A stretch of DNA of 64,000 nucleotides from Progne subis subis (GCA_022316685.1 JAKJHU010000084.1:2675001-2739000); one strand, 5' to 3'. Numbered from the stretch's first letter, positions 12,441 through 25,600 are shown. Translations and numbers: made by a program. Notes: generated by a model from the letters alone, not told the origin.

Positions 12441-12512
12441 CGGCCCCGCTCATCCCGCGCACGGAGCCCGGGGTACCGGCCCCGCTCATCCCGCACGCGG
12501 GTCCCCGGTATC
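12441..12512 (+). repeat. 36-bp imperfect tandem duplication
   Basis: CGGCCCCGCTCATCCCGC occurs at 12,441-12,458 and again, identical, at 12,477-12,494. The following bases are only partly alike. This is a local duplication inside the CpG island, about 110-180 bp upstream of the putative transcription start of the leftward gene. Confidence 0.7.
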
Positions 12513-12564
12513 GCCGGGCAGGGGCTCTGAGCGGGGAGGCACCCGGTGAGGTCACAGACGCGCA

Positions 12565-12761
12565 AATATGGAATCGTGGAATCGGTGGGGTTAGGAGGCA
12601 CCTCTGGAGATGATGCAGTCCAACCCCTCACCGAGGCAGGGTCACCCGGAGCAGGTGACGCAGGTGGGTTTGGGATATTTCAGAGCTGGAGACTCCACAC
12701 CTTCCCTGGGCAGCTGTTCCAGGGCTCTGCCGCCCTCCATGGAAAGAAGTTCTTCCCCATG
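12565..12761 (-). mobile_element. CR1 LINE, outer copy, 3' part
   Basis: This is a CR1 tail in reverse orientation. A decayed terminal repeat (ATGGAATCGTGGAATCGGTG) is followed by the blocks CACCTCTGGAGATGATGCAG, GTCCAACCCCTCACC, AGACTCCACACCTTCCCTGG and AAGAAGTTCTTCCCCATG. It begins within a few bases of the right edge of the CpG island and breaks off at 12,761, resuming at 13,056 on the other side of a younger CR1. Confidence 0.85.
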
Positions 12762-13055
12762 GAAATGGAGAGGCCGCTCTAGCCTCTGCTCTCTCTGCCC
12801 AGGGACAGGACCCAGGGAACAGCTGGAGCTGTGCTAGGGAAGTTTATGCTGGAGATCAGGGAACGGTTCTTCCCCAGAGGGTGCTGGGCACTGCCCAGGC
12901 TCCCCAGGGAGTGGACATGGCCCGGGGCTGCCAGAGCTCCAGGAGCGTTTGGACAGTGCTCCCAGGGATGCACAGGGTGGGATAGTTGGGGTGTCTGGGC
13001 AGACCCTGCAGCTGGACTTGATGACCTTGTGGGTCCTTCAACCTTCAACATGGCT
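12762..13055 (+). mobile_element. CR1 LINE nested inside an older CR1
   Basis: This is a 5'-truncated plus-strand CR1 of the same subfamily as 7525 and 25,805. It includes TCTGCCCAGGGACAGGACCC, GGCTGGAG-type blocks, CCCCAGAGGGTGCTGGGCAC, GCTGCCAGAGCTCCAGGAGC and a GTGGGTCCTTCAACCTTCAA end. The older minus-strand CR1 stops at 12,761 and resumes at 13,056. The pentamer CCATG occurs on both sides (12,757-12,761 and 13,056-13,060), either a short target duplication or a coincidence of the join. The nesting shows that this subfamily was active after the outer copy inserted. Confidence 0.85.
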
Positions 13056-13180
13056 CCATGTTGTTAAACTTCTTGTGTTTTAGTTTTTGTCCATTGCTCC
13101 TCTTCCTGTCACTGGGCACTACTGAAAAGAGTCTGGCACCACCCTCTTGGCACCTGCCTTTGACATATTTATGTGGACCT
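13056..13180 (-). mobile_element. CR1 LINE, outer copy, 5'-ward part
   Basis: This continues the interrupted reverse-oriented CR1 with AACTTCTTGTGTTTTAG, TTGTCCATTGCTCCTCTTCC, TGTCACTGGGCACTACTGAA and AAGAGTCTGGCACCACCCTC. It directly follows on from the block lost at 12,761 in the CR1 consensus as I remember it. It fades out around 13,180, its truncation point. Confidence 0.75.
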
Positions 13181-16100
13181 CAAACACAGCCTCCTGTGCC
13201 TTTGGTGTCCATGTCCCACTCAACAGGGGGACAGCAGAGTGCTTCTCTTCCTTAGCATGGAAGCTGTTTTCCAAGGAATGCAATGCCTTTCAGCTCTATG
13301 GCATCATGCACCCAAATTTTCACTGGAAATATGTGTTTTTCTGTTTGCAGAGGCAGAGTTTTTTATGAAAACAACAGAAAAAACTGTAGATGGAGGTGAG
13401 GCCTCTTTGAAGATTTGGTTATAAAAGCTGTCTCAGACCGTTCCTGACAGAAAATGCTACCATGTGAACTAGAAAGACTCCAGCAAGCCTACATCCTTTT
13501 CATCACTTACGGTTTTAGTATCATCCAATAATCCAGGCGGATAAGTTTTCATCTGAGGATATTTTTCCTTCACCATGATGAAAATGTTGAAATAAATAAC
13601 AGTTTGTTTGCCAAATCCTCAGCAAGATCCCATTTGAAGTAATTTCTACCTTCAACTTTCTAGCAATTAATTATTTTTTGCTACACTGGAAATCACTACC
13701 AGAAATGTGCATATAAACAACATCAAAACATTCCAGAAGAGGGAATATTTTCAACTTTAGGTTGATATTTGTGAAATTTGGCCAACTTTGTTTTTTTCAG
13801 GGAGCCTGATGCTGTTTCCAAAGGAATGTGGTGCTTTTACAGTGAAAGATATATGATTGCTATGCCTTTATGAACTGTGCTTCCAATAAAAATGACCATG
13901 AAAGAACAGCATGAAGCAAACATATTTTGTTTAGCCTCCACAAACAAACCTCCCTGATGTTTTCCTAACGATGTGTGCAGCGAGTTAACAGTCATAATAA
14001 TTATTTACATGCAAATCCATTTCCTTATGTACGAATTTGTTGATGGAGTCTTTGTCTGCCACTCTCACATAGTCAACAGTATGTCTAAAAGCAGTAAATA
14101 GTCATTTCCCTGATTTCTGGTATTTGTTTTACTCATTTCTGAGATGAGACAGTGCATACTGGAGAGTTATTTTTAGAAGCTGAAAAATTATAAACAGTGT
14201 AAACAATTTCTGATATCTAGGACAATTTTGGTACTAAGAGTAACATCAATCAGCTGTGCCTGGTGCTCTGTCCCTGCCTAGTGATGTTCAAACCAGCTAT
14301 CAGTTTATTAACTCACAAATAAATTATGGGTTTATTATCCAAACCAAGTGCTGGAGGTTGTTCCTGCAAGAAGGGGACAAATTTCATCCTGACTTTTTTG
14401 TACATGAGAACTGAAATTGGTTTTCCTGCTTCAGTTCTTCTGCTGCTGTGGGAATGAATTGAATTGGATCTGGGAGAGTCATGGACTAAAAGTAGCCAGA
14501 GACAGATATTCACAAAGATAAAATTAGCATTATTTTTATAATAATAAGCCCCTCTCTTGGAAAGAGGAAAGATGAGGATATAATTGAATATGGAAAGTCA
14601 ATGCCTTGTACCTGGTTGTCTTCTTTTGAAAGCATCTCCACCTCTGTGCCAAAAGAAAAGAACAAGCCTCTTAAGATAGCAGGTAAAATTGGTGTTTCTA
14701 TGCTAATTTGGCCTGTTTATGAGAGGAAAAAAATTGGCTTTCAGCACAGTCCTGCGGTGTAATCAGTGTGTGCATGCCTCACATGTTCCCTCAGTTATAT
14801 CAATACAGCAGTGCTAATGAGGAACCTCCATCTTCCCCTAAAAATGGGAGTGCAGTTCACTTGTCTATGCCAAAAGTATATGTATTGTACCTGTGTCCTA
14901 CTTGTTATGGGTGAAAAATAGACCATTACTTGGATCAGGTAGCAGCTGTCAGCACAGCTGTCTTATGTTTCAAGCTGAAAACAGTTTCAAATGCCTAAGT
15001 TGCCCTGTTTTATTTTCTGAAAGGCACTGATGATTTCCTGATACTTCAGTGAAGCTCTTCATTCCAGAAATGGGAGAAATGAGAGCAGTCATGGCTCACC
15101 TTGTAGAAGAATAAGTGAAATTGCTGCACATTCTTCCCAATTAACAGGAGTTCAGAAGAAAAAACTAAAATGCTGCAGAAGCTGCCGCCAGGAACTGTTT
15201 AAGGCTTTTGATTAATACATACCACCTCGATCTGGCTAAAGTAAATTCTGCTATGACAAATTCATCTTCCCTTTAAGTACTGTAGTCCAAAAACATTGAA
15301 CTATTTCCTATCTGTGCTGATATTCAAAGATTTTTGTAAAGATAATCCTGCAGGTTGGAAAATATGGTCACTGTGTGCAGACTCTGACTGCCAGGGTGAT
15401 GTAGCTCTTCCTCCATCCCCAAGGACTGCTGGAGAATCAGTCAGGCTCACGTGGACCACACTGCTGGTGCTGCTGGAGAAAGAAGAAAGGGCACAGAAAG
15501 GCACGAGCCCTGCAGGTGCAGTTTCCTCCCATGGATTTTGCAGGTTCTATAAAATTTGAAGATGTCAGGTACCAACATTTTTTACAGGATGCCGGAGTTG
15601 TTGAGGGGAGTTTGGTGCTGCAAACCAACAAGCTGCTCTTTGAGCTGTTCTGCTGCTTGACAAGCAACACAGGAACAGGCATGTGAACTTCCCAGCTCCT
15701 TTTTAATGGTGTATTAACATCAAAGACTTGCTTTACATATTTAAAAGACTACAAATTAGCAGATGTTTGTTGCAGAGTCTGGCCCTGCTTGTTGCATTCA
15801 CTGTCATTATTAAAATGGAAATGGATGTTAATCTGCAATACAGAAGAACACGGATTGCAAACTCTGGGCATAAAATAGAATGCATTTTAACCAATAAATA
15901 ATTATCTCTGAATAAATAATGCCCTTGGAAGTAGTGCCGTAATGCCCTGCTCTCATTCACCTCACCTAGCACTACACCTGTTCAGAGGGCAAAAAGGAGA
16001 ATGAAATATTTAAAAAGAGTCAAAGATTATTCTGCATTACTTAACACTGCATAAGTTTCCAGAGTTTTCTGTTTCACAACTTCATCATCACAGAACAGGG

Positions 16101-16587
16101 CCTACATTTAAACCTCAGGACACAAAACAAGCCCAGCTGTAGGAGAAACCTACAGATACACCTAGGAATTTTCAGACAATCTTTACTGATCCCAGTTCTA
16201 TGTGCAGTGCTTGTTTATTTACTCTGCAGAGTCAATTATTCTCTTTATACCTGAGTTTGCAATTAGGAAAGATAAGACAAAATAGGCAGATAAGCCGTCC
16301 AATAAACCACCCACATTTTGGAAGCTGTATAAACAAGAAGAAAATGTCTATGGCAGAGCATCCAATCCTGAAGTCCTAATTCCAGATTAACAGTCTAGTG
16401 AAGCTGTCTGTTAATTTCAGGCAAGGGCTGAGAGAAAGCAGGAACTTTAATTGTGAGCTGTTCAACATTTGGATGCAGCACAGATGCTGCCAAAGTTACT
16501 GCACTGGGGTTACAGCCTGAAGTATGCTTCGTGCTGGGACTGGAATCATAGGCCGTGTGCCTGTGCTACAATAAGATAGATCAGCAA
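13181..16587. other. Unique AT-rich non-coding DNA
   Basis: I find no exon, RNA gene or repeat here. Long intervals, for example 13,450-14,300, have no open frame worth naming. An octamer/POU site ATGCAAAT lies at 14,009-14,016 next to homeobox-like AATAATTATTTACAT, which could mark a regulatory element but may be chance. Confidence 0.5.
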
Positions 16588-16655
16588 AGATCACAGAATC
16601 TTGCAATACCTCTGAGTTGGACAGGGCCCACAAGGATCATCAAATCCAGCTCTCA
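16588..16655 (-). mobile_element. CR1 LINE short 3' fragment
   Basis: Reverse-oriented remnant reading ATCACAGAATCTTGCAATAC, then GAGTTGGACAGGGCCCACAA, then GGATCATCAAATCCAGCTCT. This corresponds to the last 60-70 bases of CR1. It is short and diverged, hence old. Confidence 0.6.
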
Positions 16656-19600
16656 AGATCGACTTTTATTTGTGTGCCTGGAGTTCCAGTTCGCCAGAAC
16701 GCCTGCCCCTTTTATTACGCCACTTCTCTAAACAGACAATATATGGTCTGAAAACCCAGGGAAGGAATGGCCACTGAGGACTGGGTACTGTGGTCCTGTT
16801 CATGTCACCAGCAGAAGATCCCTCTGGCTTTCAAAGTGCAGAATTGGATCCAAAGCACGAGCTCAGTTATGCTCGTTATTGAGTTAGCACCGAAAAAGCC
16901 GAGAACATTTTCTTCTAAGCTGCACATTTGTTTCTCAGTACCAGTTAGGCCTGCAAGACTTTCTCCTTAGGCCTCTTATGCTTTAACACAACTCATTCTG
17001 GCACTAAATTATACACAGAACACTTGTGTGAGCTGTTCTACCTCCTCCTTTGGGAAAGGTGGGAGTCTCCTTTCGGGAGGGACGCTGCTCACTGGTCATT
17101 TCTTCTCTGGCACAGGTGTTTGCAAAGCACAGACCCACTCCCACTCCTCACCTCCCTCAGGAATATACACAGTTTTAAGTTAAAGCTTAAGTTACGTTAG
17201 AGTTTTAAGTGACCAAAAGAGAACGTGCCCCATCCAGACACCCTCTGTACAGCGCTGCTTTGGGCGCTGCACTACCAACCCCTGCAGGCTGCTGGTGATC
17301 ACAGACCGCATCCATGTGGATGTGCTCCTCTGGTAAACGCCTCAAGGGAACCTGCTAAGGCCTGGGCTCCAACGGGCACGGTTACTGGGAAGCCATCCTT
17401 CACACGGGGATGCTGCGCTTTTCTGTCTGGTTATTTGGGGAAGAGTTGAGTTGGTGTGATAGGAGGTAAGAGTGGCCATGTAGTGGTTCCTTGGCAGGGT
17501 GCTAGGATACAATAAAAGCAGTTTACTTGTTGTGATAAGATGTCAACTGTATCTCCTACATTAAGAGAGAAGAGATGAACGCTATTAAATTTTATGTAAA
17601 TCAGTCTTTCGGGGGCCCATAAAAACACTGCTTGCAAGAACATAAAGCAAAAAACTGGTGACTATAACAGTAATTAAGGCTTTGGAGATTTTTTTCATGT
17701 ATTTTATGCACAAAAAAAAAAAAAAAAGGGCAAAAAACCAACGAACAACATTCTAAGTTCATAACTAGTTGAAGGATAGCTTTGAGCAGTAGAACTGACA
17801 TGGGTGAAGTCATAATTTGTGCTCTGCCCAAGGCATTTATCAGCATCACAGCAAGGGACGGTGTGCCATGCTCAAACCTGTACACAGCTTTTATAAAGTC
17901 AAGTCCCAGGACTCAACATCTCAGGAAGGCAAACAGGGATTCAATAAGTAGCCTAAAGCCCAGAGTGGGCTGAGAAGAAAAGCAACAAGCCATGGCTGAG
18001 TCCATGTTCTAACTGCTGGCACAACTTCCCCCTTTTCATGCACTGGAAATGGGCATTAAAAAGAAATATATAATTGGGTTTTCCTGCATCTCTTTTCATA
18101 CCAGAAAGGAGAATACACTGATTTGAGAATACTGCTGTTTGTATGGAATTGAAGGTCTATTTCCTTGTGCACCAATGTGTTACTCCCTTTTAATTTCCAA
18201 GCTGCGGAAATAAAGAAAAAATATTCTTTTCCTTATGCTGCTATTATGGCAGAGAATTTAACTGTATTCAAAACAAGGCAAACTTATGATTCCCTTAGAA
18301 ACTGTAACTTGAGCTAACACTGAGCTCTTCTGGAGCAATTGTTGCTGCGCACCTTTACAGAAAACATTAAGCTGACAGGAAGCGTGTGTTATGGTTCGTA
18401 AGGGAACTATTACATGGAATTTCACAACTTGTAAGGATATGTGATTAATCACAAATGCATTTGCATCATAGCTTTTACAAATAGGTGATGATACGGAGCT
18501 GTGGGTTAGGATTTGCCTGCCTTCTGACATCTCAGAGTCAGATATCTGTGCTGCAGCAAGCCCTCCATGGATCCCTTTAGAGTCAGTGAAGGGAAACAAG
18601 GACCTCCAAAGGCTGGTGTGTGTTGAAATGAAGTGAATGACCTTCCAGAGGCTTGTGTTTTGCTGGGATAACTGGCACCTGATGTCTAAGCCATGTAAGG
18701 TGAATCCACCCTTGGGGCAATTTGATGGTATTTACGAAGACAATAATTTCCTCATCATTTTTGGGAGCTTCCTCTCAATAAACATATCAAAAGTTTTGCC
18801 TTTCTTTCTCTCTACATTTCTAGTGTCTATCTGTCCCTCTTCCTCCTTGTCATTTTCAACTTGAAGATCTGTGAAAATGCTCCCACTTCAGCAATACCTA
18901 CTGAAAAAACGGGTTTTCAGTTCGTTATTAAAACAAGCTCCCTTGCTCCCTAGGCTGCTCAAAAGGTTGTCTCTGTGAGGAAGAAGAAAAAACTTAGTAG
19001 AAAAGGTAGGGACAGTATCGCCAGCTGTTTTGTCTTAATCATCTCTGTAGGTTAGACGCAGAGAGAGGATCTGGGATGGCAATAGGAGGCATTAAAGGGC
19101 AAGTCTTCCACAATGTCATAATAGAAACTCAAGGTGATTTAAAGTTGCACATGACTTAGGAGTTCATTCCAGGTAAGGCTAGATGGTTTGGGGACAAGTC
19201 AGAATAAGTGTTTCCACTGAAATATGTTAATATATAACACCTTGTTTTGATGTTATCTTTAATCAGAATGAAAAAAAAAAGGACTTTCCATCATAATGTC
19301 TGGACAATGGAGACTATTATGGACCTAGAAATTCAGATTCAGTTCAAAAATTTATACATCCCAGTGAAAGGCTGCAGAGAGGCTGTTTGGTTAAAAATGG
19401 TAGGAGAACATTCTGGCCACTCTCAAACCAGTGAAGGGCAGTAGCAATAAGCAGTTCAGTTATTTGTTATCACAAAATTCAACTATATTTCTTTTTTAAG
19501 GTCCAAAGACTTCTGTGAAGTGAGGTCTTCTCACCAGCTTCTTCTGTTGCTGAACAAGAAGGAGAGGTGAGGGGAAAGCCAGGGCAGGTTCACAGGATGA

Positions 19601-22600
19601 TGTGGAGAAGGCTGAACATCTTGCCCAACCCTCCCTGAGTCTGCTTCGGTACAACCTGTCTCTGAAGAACTGAACAGAAAACCTGCTGGTGTTCCTTATC
19701 CCTGTGCAGGGTCCCAAATGGATTGAGCAGAGTGCCAGTCTACTGTCACCCCCTTCAGAAAACAAATCTCTGCTAAGGAGGAGAGATGCAAGGCCTGTGG
19801 GTCAAATGGTGCTTTTCATGGCAAAAAGACAATGGACACCCAGAAGAACGTCAGTCGCCAGTGGCCATGGGGACTGGAAGGGAATCTGACCTTAGCAACA
19901 AGAGAGAGAGAGATTTCCTCCACAGTCTGAGCCTGTGATAGTCCTTGTTAATTGTAGTTTTACAAAACCAGCTGAGGGTCACTAAGCACTTCCCTAAATT
20001 GCTGAACGACAGCAGAGGCAGGAGTTGGGCACATGACTATGTATTAATGCCCACCCAGGTGACTCAGCTAAATATAGAGATAACACAGCGTTTTCTGGGT
20101 GGGGGTAAGACATGAAAGTCTTACCAACAGTGCTACAGGAGAAGAAAGGAATGCTGCAACCTTCCTGCATCAGCTCCAATGACATCTGCAGTCTGCTGTT
20201 GCTGGGATGGGGTGCTTCAGGCTTCAAAGTGTGGAGGTATCTCCCTTAAGGTTACACTTGCCCTGGGAGTCTGAAGAAACTGTAAGCCAAACTAAATATT
20301 ATCCTGCCTCCAAGGACTGTGGCAGTGTCATTTTTTACAGTGTGCTACACCTGAGACCATGCAAACATCTGTTACTGCTTTGTTGTTTGTTTTGAGTCTC
20401 TCTGTGTGTGTATGTGAGTGTGCTTTTTAGAGAGGGAAAGAACTGCCAGTCTCTGGAGCTCACTGTGACTCAGAGAACCAGGTGCCATGCTAAAGAAAAG
20501 TTGGATTGAACCAAATTAAAAGAAAACACTTTAGCAGAGACTTGTTTAAGGATCTTTAATGTTCAGAGGGGGACCACTTCATCTGGCTTCTAAAAACCCT
20601 TTATTTTCCTCATCCATTCAATGGTAAAGGGAGATTTCCCACCTTTGCACAACTATGATAAGGAAATGCAAAGTGTTACTTCCTCCCTTGGTGGCCATGG
20701 GGCTGTGTTTGCTTCTGACCTGCTGTTGGCATTGCAAAGGTGTGGGGCAAACCTAAACCTACAGCTTGTGCTATTTGTGACTTCTGCTCTCGACCAAAAA
20801 GGGGAAGGCAGCTCTCAGTACCCAGTGTCCATCCAGCAAAGCCTTTCACAACTGGAAGAACACTGTCCCATCAGCTTTGTTCAAAACCTTTCTCATAGTT
20901 CCTTGTGCATCTCCTCTCCCCAGATATGTTTGTGTGGTGTGAAATGTCTGATTAAATCTGAAGTGTAAGGACTAGCAGAAAACGTGAAGCAGAAATCTGT
21001 CAGCAGTGGCTGTGGCATTTGGTGTCTTAGCGAGTGTCAGCCTGTCCTCAAACATCTTCCTTAGGTTGGCCTACTCCTTGTCAGGCTTTGAGGTGTCTGG
21101 ATGAACAGGACCTCATATTTCATGACTTCATTTAATGTGCAGAAGGTGGAGGAAAAAGCCTTACTTATTTATACTCTTTTAGCAGACGCCCACGCTTGTG
21201 ACTTCAGCTGGTGGTGGAGCACTTAAATGAAGGAAAAAACAGAGTAACTAAGAGATTGAGCACATCCCAGTTATCAGAAAGCAGAGGATGATTGTTTTTC
21301 TGCTTTCATTTCAGTGAGGATTAAATCACTAACACACATCCCAGTAGCTGGGGAATGAGACTACTCGACTCACCTCTGCAACCACCTGTGCCCCTGTACT
21401 TCCTTTTGGAAAATAACTGCCCCCATTAACCTTACTCCATTTAACTGGATTGTTATCTAAGTGTTATCTGTATTTTCTATACTGTGACCAGACAGGAGCC
21501 TCGTTATGTATTTGTGTGTACAACAAAGAAGCACTAGAGGAGGTTCAGCCTCACCCAACTCCGTGGTCTTGGACAGGGAGGAAATCAGCCCAGTGCCTTC
21601 TGAGGCTGCATGGAAATACCTCAAAGGTTGTGTCTCTGTGGTTCATAATAGCATTAGGTCTCCTTTGAATGTAACCAACCATTTCCAAAATAAAAGGAGC
21701 CTGTTCCTCCCTTGGCGTGGTGGGGGCTAGCACTGATGTCCCACCTGGATGTGTACTGGGTTTGTGGGGACACAGCGTCACTTCAGCCACTCGCTTTCCA
21801 GGGAAACAGGAATAAACCCTTCTGGTTCCCTACCCCAATGGTGCAAAGCTGTATTTGGCTGTATTTGAAGAGGACTTTGAAGGTATAAATCCCAAGCATT
21901 ACGATTTGTTTCAACATGCATGTCCTGCTAGTAAAGTGCTGTGTAAAACCTAGCGCTGCTCTCGGCCAAGAGGGTATGAGGAACAATGCAAATGGCTCAG
22001 AAATGTGAGTGGTGCAGAGCCCATAAAACACAGCAGATGTAAATAAAGCCAACAAAAGAAAGTCTGCATCCCACAAAGCTCTATTACAAAAGGTACTCAT
22101 AACAATAGTTGCAGAATATAATTTGTATTGTAGGAGAAGCCCCCAGTATCTTCTCCGGCAAAAAAAATCATATGTAAATCACAAAAATCTTTTCCAAGAC
22201 TCTCTAAAAGCTACATAAATCTTGTAGTCTAGGAGATGAGTTGGAGACTGGTACTCAATTTGCCCTGCAGCAGGCCAGGGAAGTCGATCTGCTGCTGAAA
22301 GAGAAATAATTTTCCTAGGATTTATAGACTGTAAATATTTTATTTGCTCTCCTAAGAAGGAGTCCATACTCATAGCAAAAAAAAGTGTACACAGAGTGTG
22401 CAGGGCGGTGTCCTCTTTGGTTTGGTGTGGCAGTGAAAATAAATTACAGCATCACCTGGAAGCCAAGGGAGTTCAGGTGTCCTTTGGTCACATTCTCCAC
22501 AGGGAGGGAGGTTCCTCGGGTACATCCATCCTGCGGTGTCCTCACACACCCATGACTGCAGGAAGAGTTGTTTCTGAGATGAGAAAATACAGATGAAACA

Positions 22601-25600
22601 TGAATAATTTCCAATGCACGAGCTTGTGTCCAGCATAAGCTGAGAGCTCTTTCTGCTTTTAGATTTCTTCCAGTTGGGTCTAAGTTAGCTGGGACAGAGC
22701 ACATCCTCTCCACTGCTCTCTACCCTCCAGGCTGTGCCTAAGTGTAATGAGCAGGGGTTGGTGTGTGCATTCTCCAAGCCTCATTAGAGGTAGCACTAAT
22801 ATTTACGTGTTTGCATTTCAAATGGAAGGGAGTCGATTTAACACCATCAGCAATTTGGTCAGTGTTGCCAGGTGGAGAGCTGAATGATGTTTTCATTAAC
22901 TTCAGCACTCTACAGCTCTGTGGATTTCCCCAGGAGATTGTTTTCTATCACCAGAGTGTGACCAAGGCTGTGGAGGAAGGGCACTTAGAGGGCTGTCTAC
23001 TAAAATCTCAGGTTGTTTCCTGAATGATGCTAAAAGAGCCTCCAAGCTTTATTCTCCATCACTGTTGCTTCTGTCCCAGAAACCAGATGTCTGTGCTTGG
23101 TCCATTAAGCATCTTCTCTTCCTCCTTCTTCTCTATGGGCTCAGGTTGAGCCCCACAAATGCTCAGCTCCACATGGAGATCTCAATTTTTGTCCTTCTCC
23201 TGTCACACCGCCCCGTCTGCGGTACAGTTGATACTTGTCCTTCAGCATCTGTGCTATAATTTTGAAGTGACTGTAACTCTCCATTCCTAGGGTGTAGTTA
23301 GCTGGGAAGAGGAATACAATGGATTTCTTTATCCATAGATACCCTTGTGAAAGCACGTTATAGTTTATGCCGATTACGCTGCAGTTTTCAGCGGCAGGCA
23401 TCGCAGTATTCTGTAGACAGAAGTGGATTTGTTCTCAGAATTGGTCCAAGGAAGGAAAGTGTCCTGATTCCCATGTTAGAGATGGAAAACCTAAAGAGGA
23501 AAAGCAAGATGACTTTCTCGAGGAGTTGTCTGCGGAGGAAGAGTGGGAGTGGAAACCCCATCTGCCAAAGAAGGAATTAATCCAGACTACAGGAAACATG
23601 GGAGATGACTCAGCTGCAGATGATAAGAAGGTTGAACGGCAAGTGAAAGCTGGCCTGAAATCAGGATCGATGTGAGAGAGAGGAGCTGCATTTTTGAAAT
23701 GATGCAGAAGAAAGCCCCTGTACATGTGCAGCTGAAAGGGAAACCAGTGCTTGGGCTGGGCCTGGGCTCATCTGTCAGAAAACAGAGACTGAGCTGCAAG
23801 GTCATCTCCACTTGGCTGGAGCCCTGCTGGGCAGCAGGCTGGGAGCAGAGCTGCCTGCACACAGAGAGGCTGAATTCCAGCCTCTGAGCAAAACACCCTT
23901 CCTGGATCAATAGTTCTGTTCACAGCAGAGGTTGCTAGCCGGGGTCACAAGAAAGAAACTGTTCTTTTACTACTGAAAATTTTCCATTTCTAGTCAGTAA
24001 CCATTGCCATTTTCTGTCTGTTGTATGTTACTGGGCTTAAGCTCATGTTACATCACATATTTTAATATTTTTTATCTTTTAAAGTGAAGGCAAAATAGTC
24101 CTCTGTCATGCCCCTAAGCATTTTTATCATTCAGTGTTTTTGCATAGTGGCAGAGATTTAGGGAAAAACTAAAATTACAGAAGGAAATTATTCATCTCAA
24201 TTTCATAAAGTTATTCTACACTAGACCCAGTCTATCAGTCATCTATGGTAAATTTTCACTTTTCAAATATTTCCCAGACAAACAATTCCCAGGCAGATTA
24301 TTTCAGCTCTTAACTCCAAACTTTATATTCAGCCACCAAAACACACTTTGACCTCAGCATCATCTGATGCAGTTCTTTAGATAATATCCACACTGATGTC
24401 ATGAAAGACATCACAGTGAACAACATGGTGAAAAAAACTAGTGGAAAAACACAACATAGTGAAAAAACTTTATTTCTAAAATAAAGAAAAACCATGTTTT
24501 AGGCACAGGATGAAAATTCCCTTGCCAGCAATGACTTAGTTCAGCAACTGTTATCTCGCTGGCATCAGGATTTCACAGTGCTCTTAATGAAGAAATATTG
24601 CACAGAGTAAGTAAAAACCCAGGCTTGGATCACCCAGCACCGGAAGAACTTACCTGTGCCTTGCTTTCAGCTGCTGACAGAGCAAACACGTCGGTGCAGA
24701 GCAGTGCCCAAAGGAGCAGGGACTCGGCAGGAATGAGTAAAGCCCGGTGAAATGCGAGCAGGCGTGTTTTCACAGTTCTGGCAGCTCCCGTTTCCGCCTG
24801 GCCTACGGGTTGTGAGGAGAGATGCTTTCACAGCAGCTCTTCTGGGTTTCAGAGGGCAGAAAAAGAGGCAAACATAAACCCTTGGGACAGGGCACCTCAG
24901 GCAGCTGAGTCTGCAAAGCAGCTGCGGCTGGTGTGGGGTGAGTTTGCAGGGAAGGTTGGCAGATTGGCTCCTGGAGTTCCCTTGCCAGCCTTGCAATAGA
25001 TGTACTCTCGGTTGTGTCCGTGTTGTGAGCCCCTGTGTTTCTGGAGTCCTGTTTGTGCACGCCTTGGGGTCACAACGTGCTGCTGCTTCCTTATCCTCAG
25101 CTAAAAGGGAAAAGAAGGAAGTCTTGCCTCCCGTGGCCCCAGGATGCTGCTTATCCTCTGAGCCAGACCAGGAGTGTCCTGAGCTCTCCCCATTATTGTC
25201 CACTGGCATCTCTTGTGGCCGCTGCCCAAGGATTAAAATGTGCTGTCTAAGGAAACACAGTATTCCTGCTTGATGTGAAGCAACTGTCCTTCCTGGAATC
25301 CACAGCTTCCTCACAGAGGCATTTGCTGATTTCATTAGCAAAAGTAACCCTCCCTTCTGACGGCTGGTTTTAGTTTACCTCATCCCTGCCACAAAATTTC
25401 CTCTGAATGTCAGTGATGGATGGAAGAAACTTCTAGAAAAAAAGACCCAATAAAATAGAAATAAAATGAACCTCTAAAGGATGTAGTATTTTAGGAGAAA
25501 GACATCCTTCAAAGTAGTCCAGTGAATAGTGAACATGATGCCTTAGAAGCTGGAAAGCACCCAAAACAGCTTCAGTATTTAGGTAACTGAACATCCTTCT

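Larger units (their letters stand above)
11505..12560. promoter_or_regulatory. CpG island promoter
   Basis: This is about 1.05 kb of very GC-rich DNA with CpG at near-expected frequency and abrupt edges, by far the strongest such region in the window. It has a GC-box cluster (12,331-12,372), a CCAAT motif near 11,705 followed by TGACATCA (CRE-like), and no TATA box, which is the usual layout of a housekeeping or developmental vertebrate promoter. A strong minus-strand splice donor at 12,190 indicates leftward transcription. A weaker plus-strand donor at 12,545/12,546 (CCG then GTGAGG) leaves open a bidirectional promoter. The served gene cannot be named because its coding exons are not identifiable here. 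A CR1 insertion begins immediately to the right of the island. Confidence 0.8.

Noticed and set aside
11873..12631. 252-codon minus-strand open frame across the CpG island
   Set aside because: Pro/Ala/Arg/Gly-rich translation is expected from GC-rich DNA. It spans the promoter, the exon donor and part of a CR1, so it is not a protein.
23367..23675. 102-codon plus-strand frame, acidic Lys/Glu-rich peptide
   Set aside because: Low-complexity purine-rich DNA produces this composition; no start, splice or family evidence.
24667..25341. 224-codon minus-strand open frame
   Set aside because: No recognisable domain; GC-rich DNA with overlapping plus-strand frames. Likely chance.
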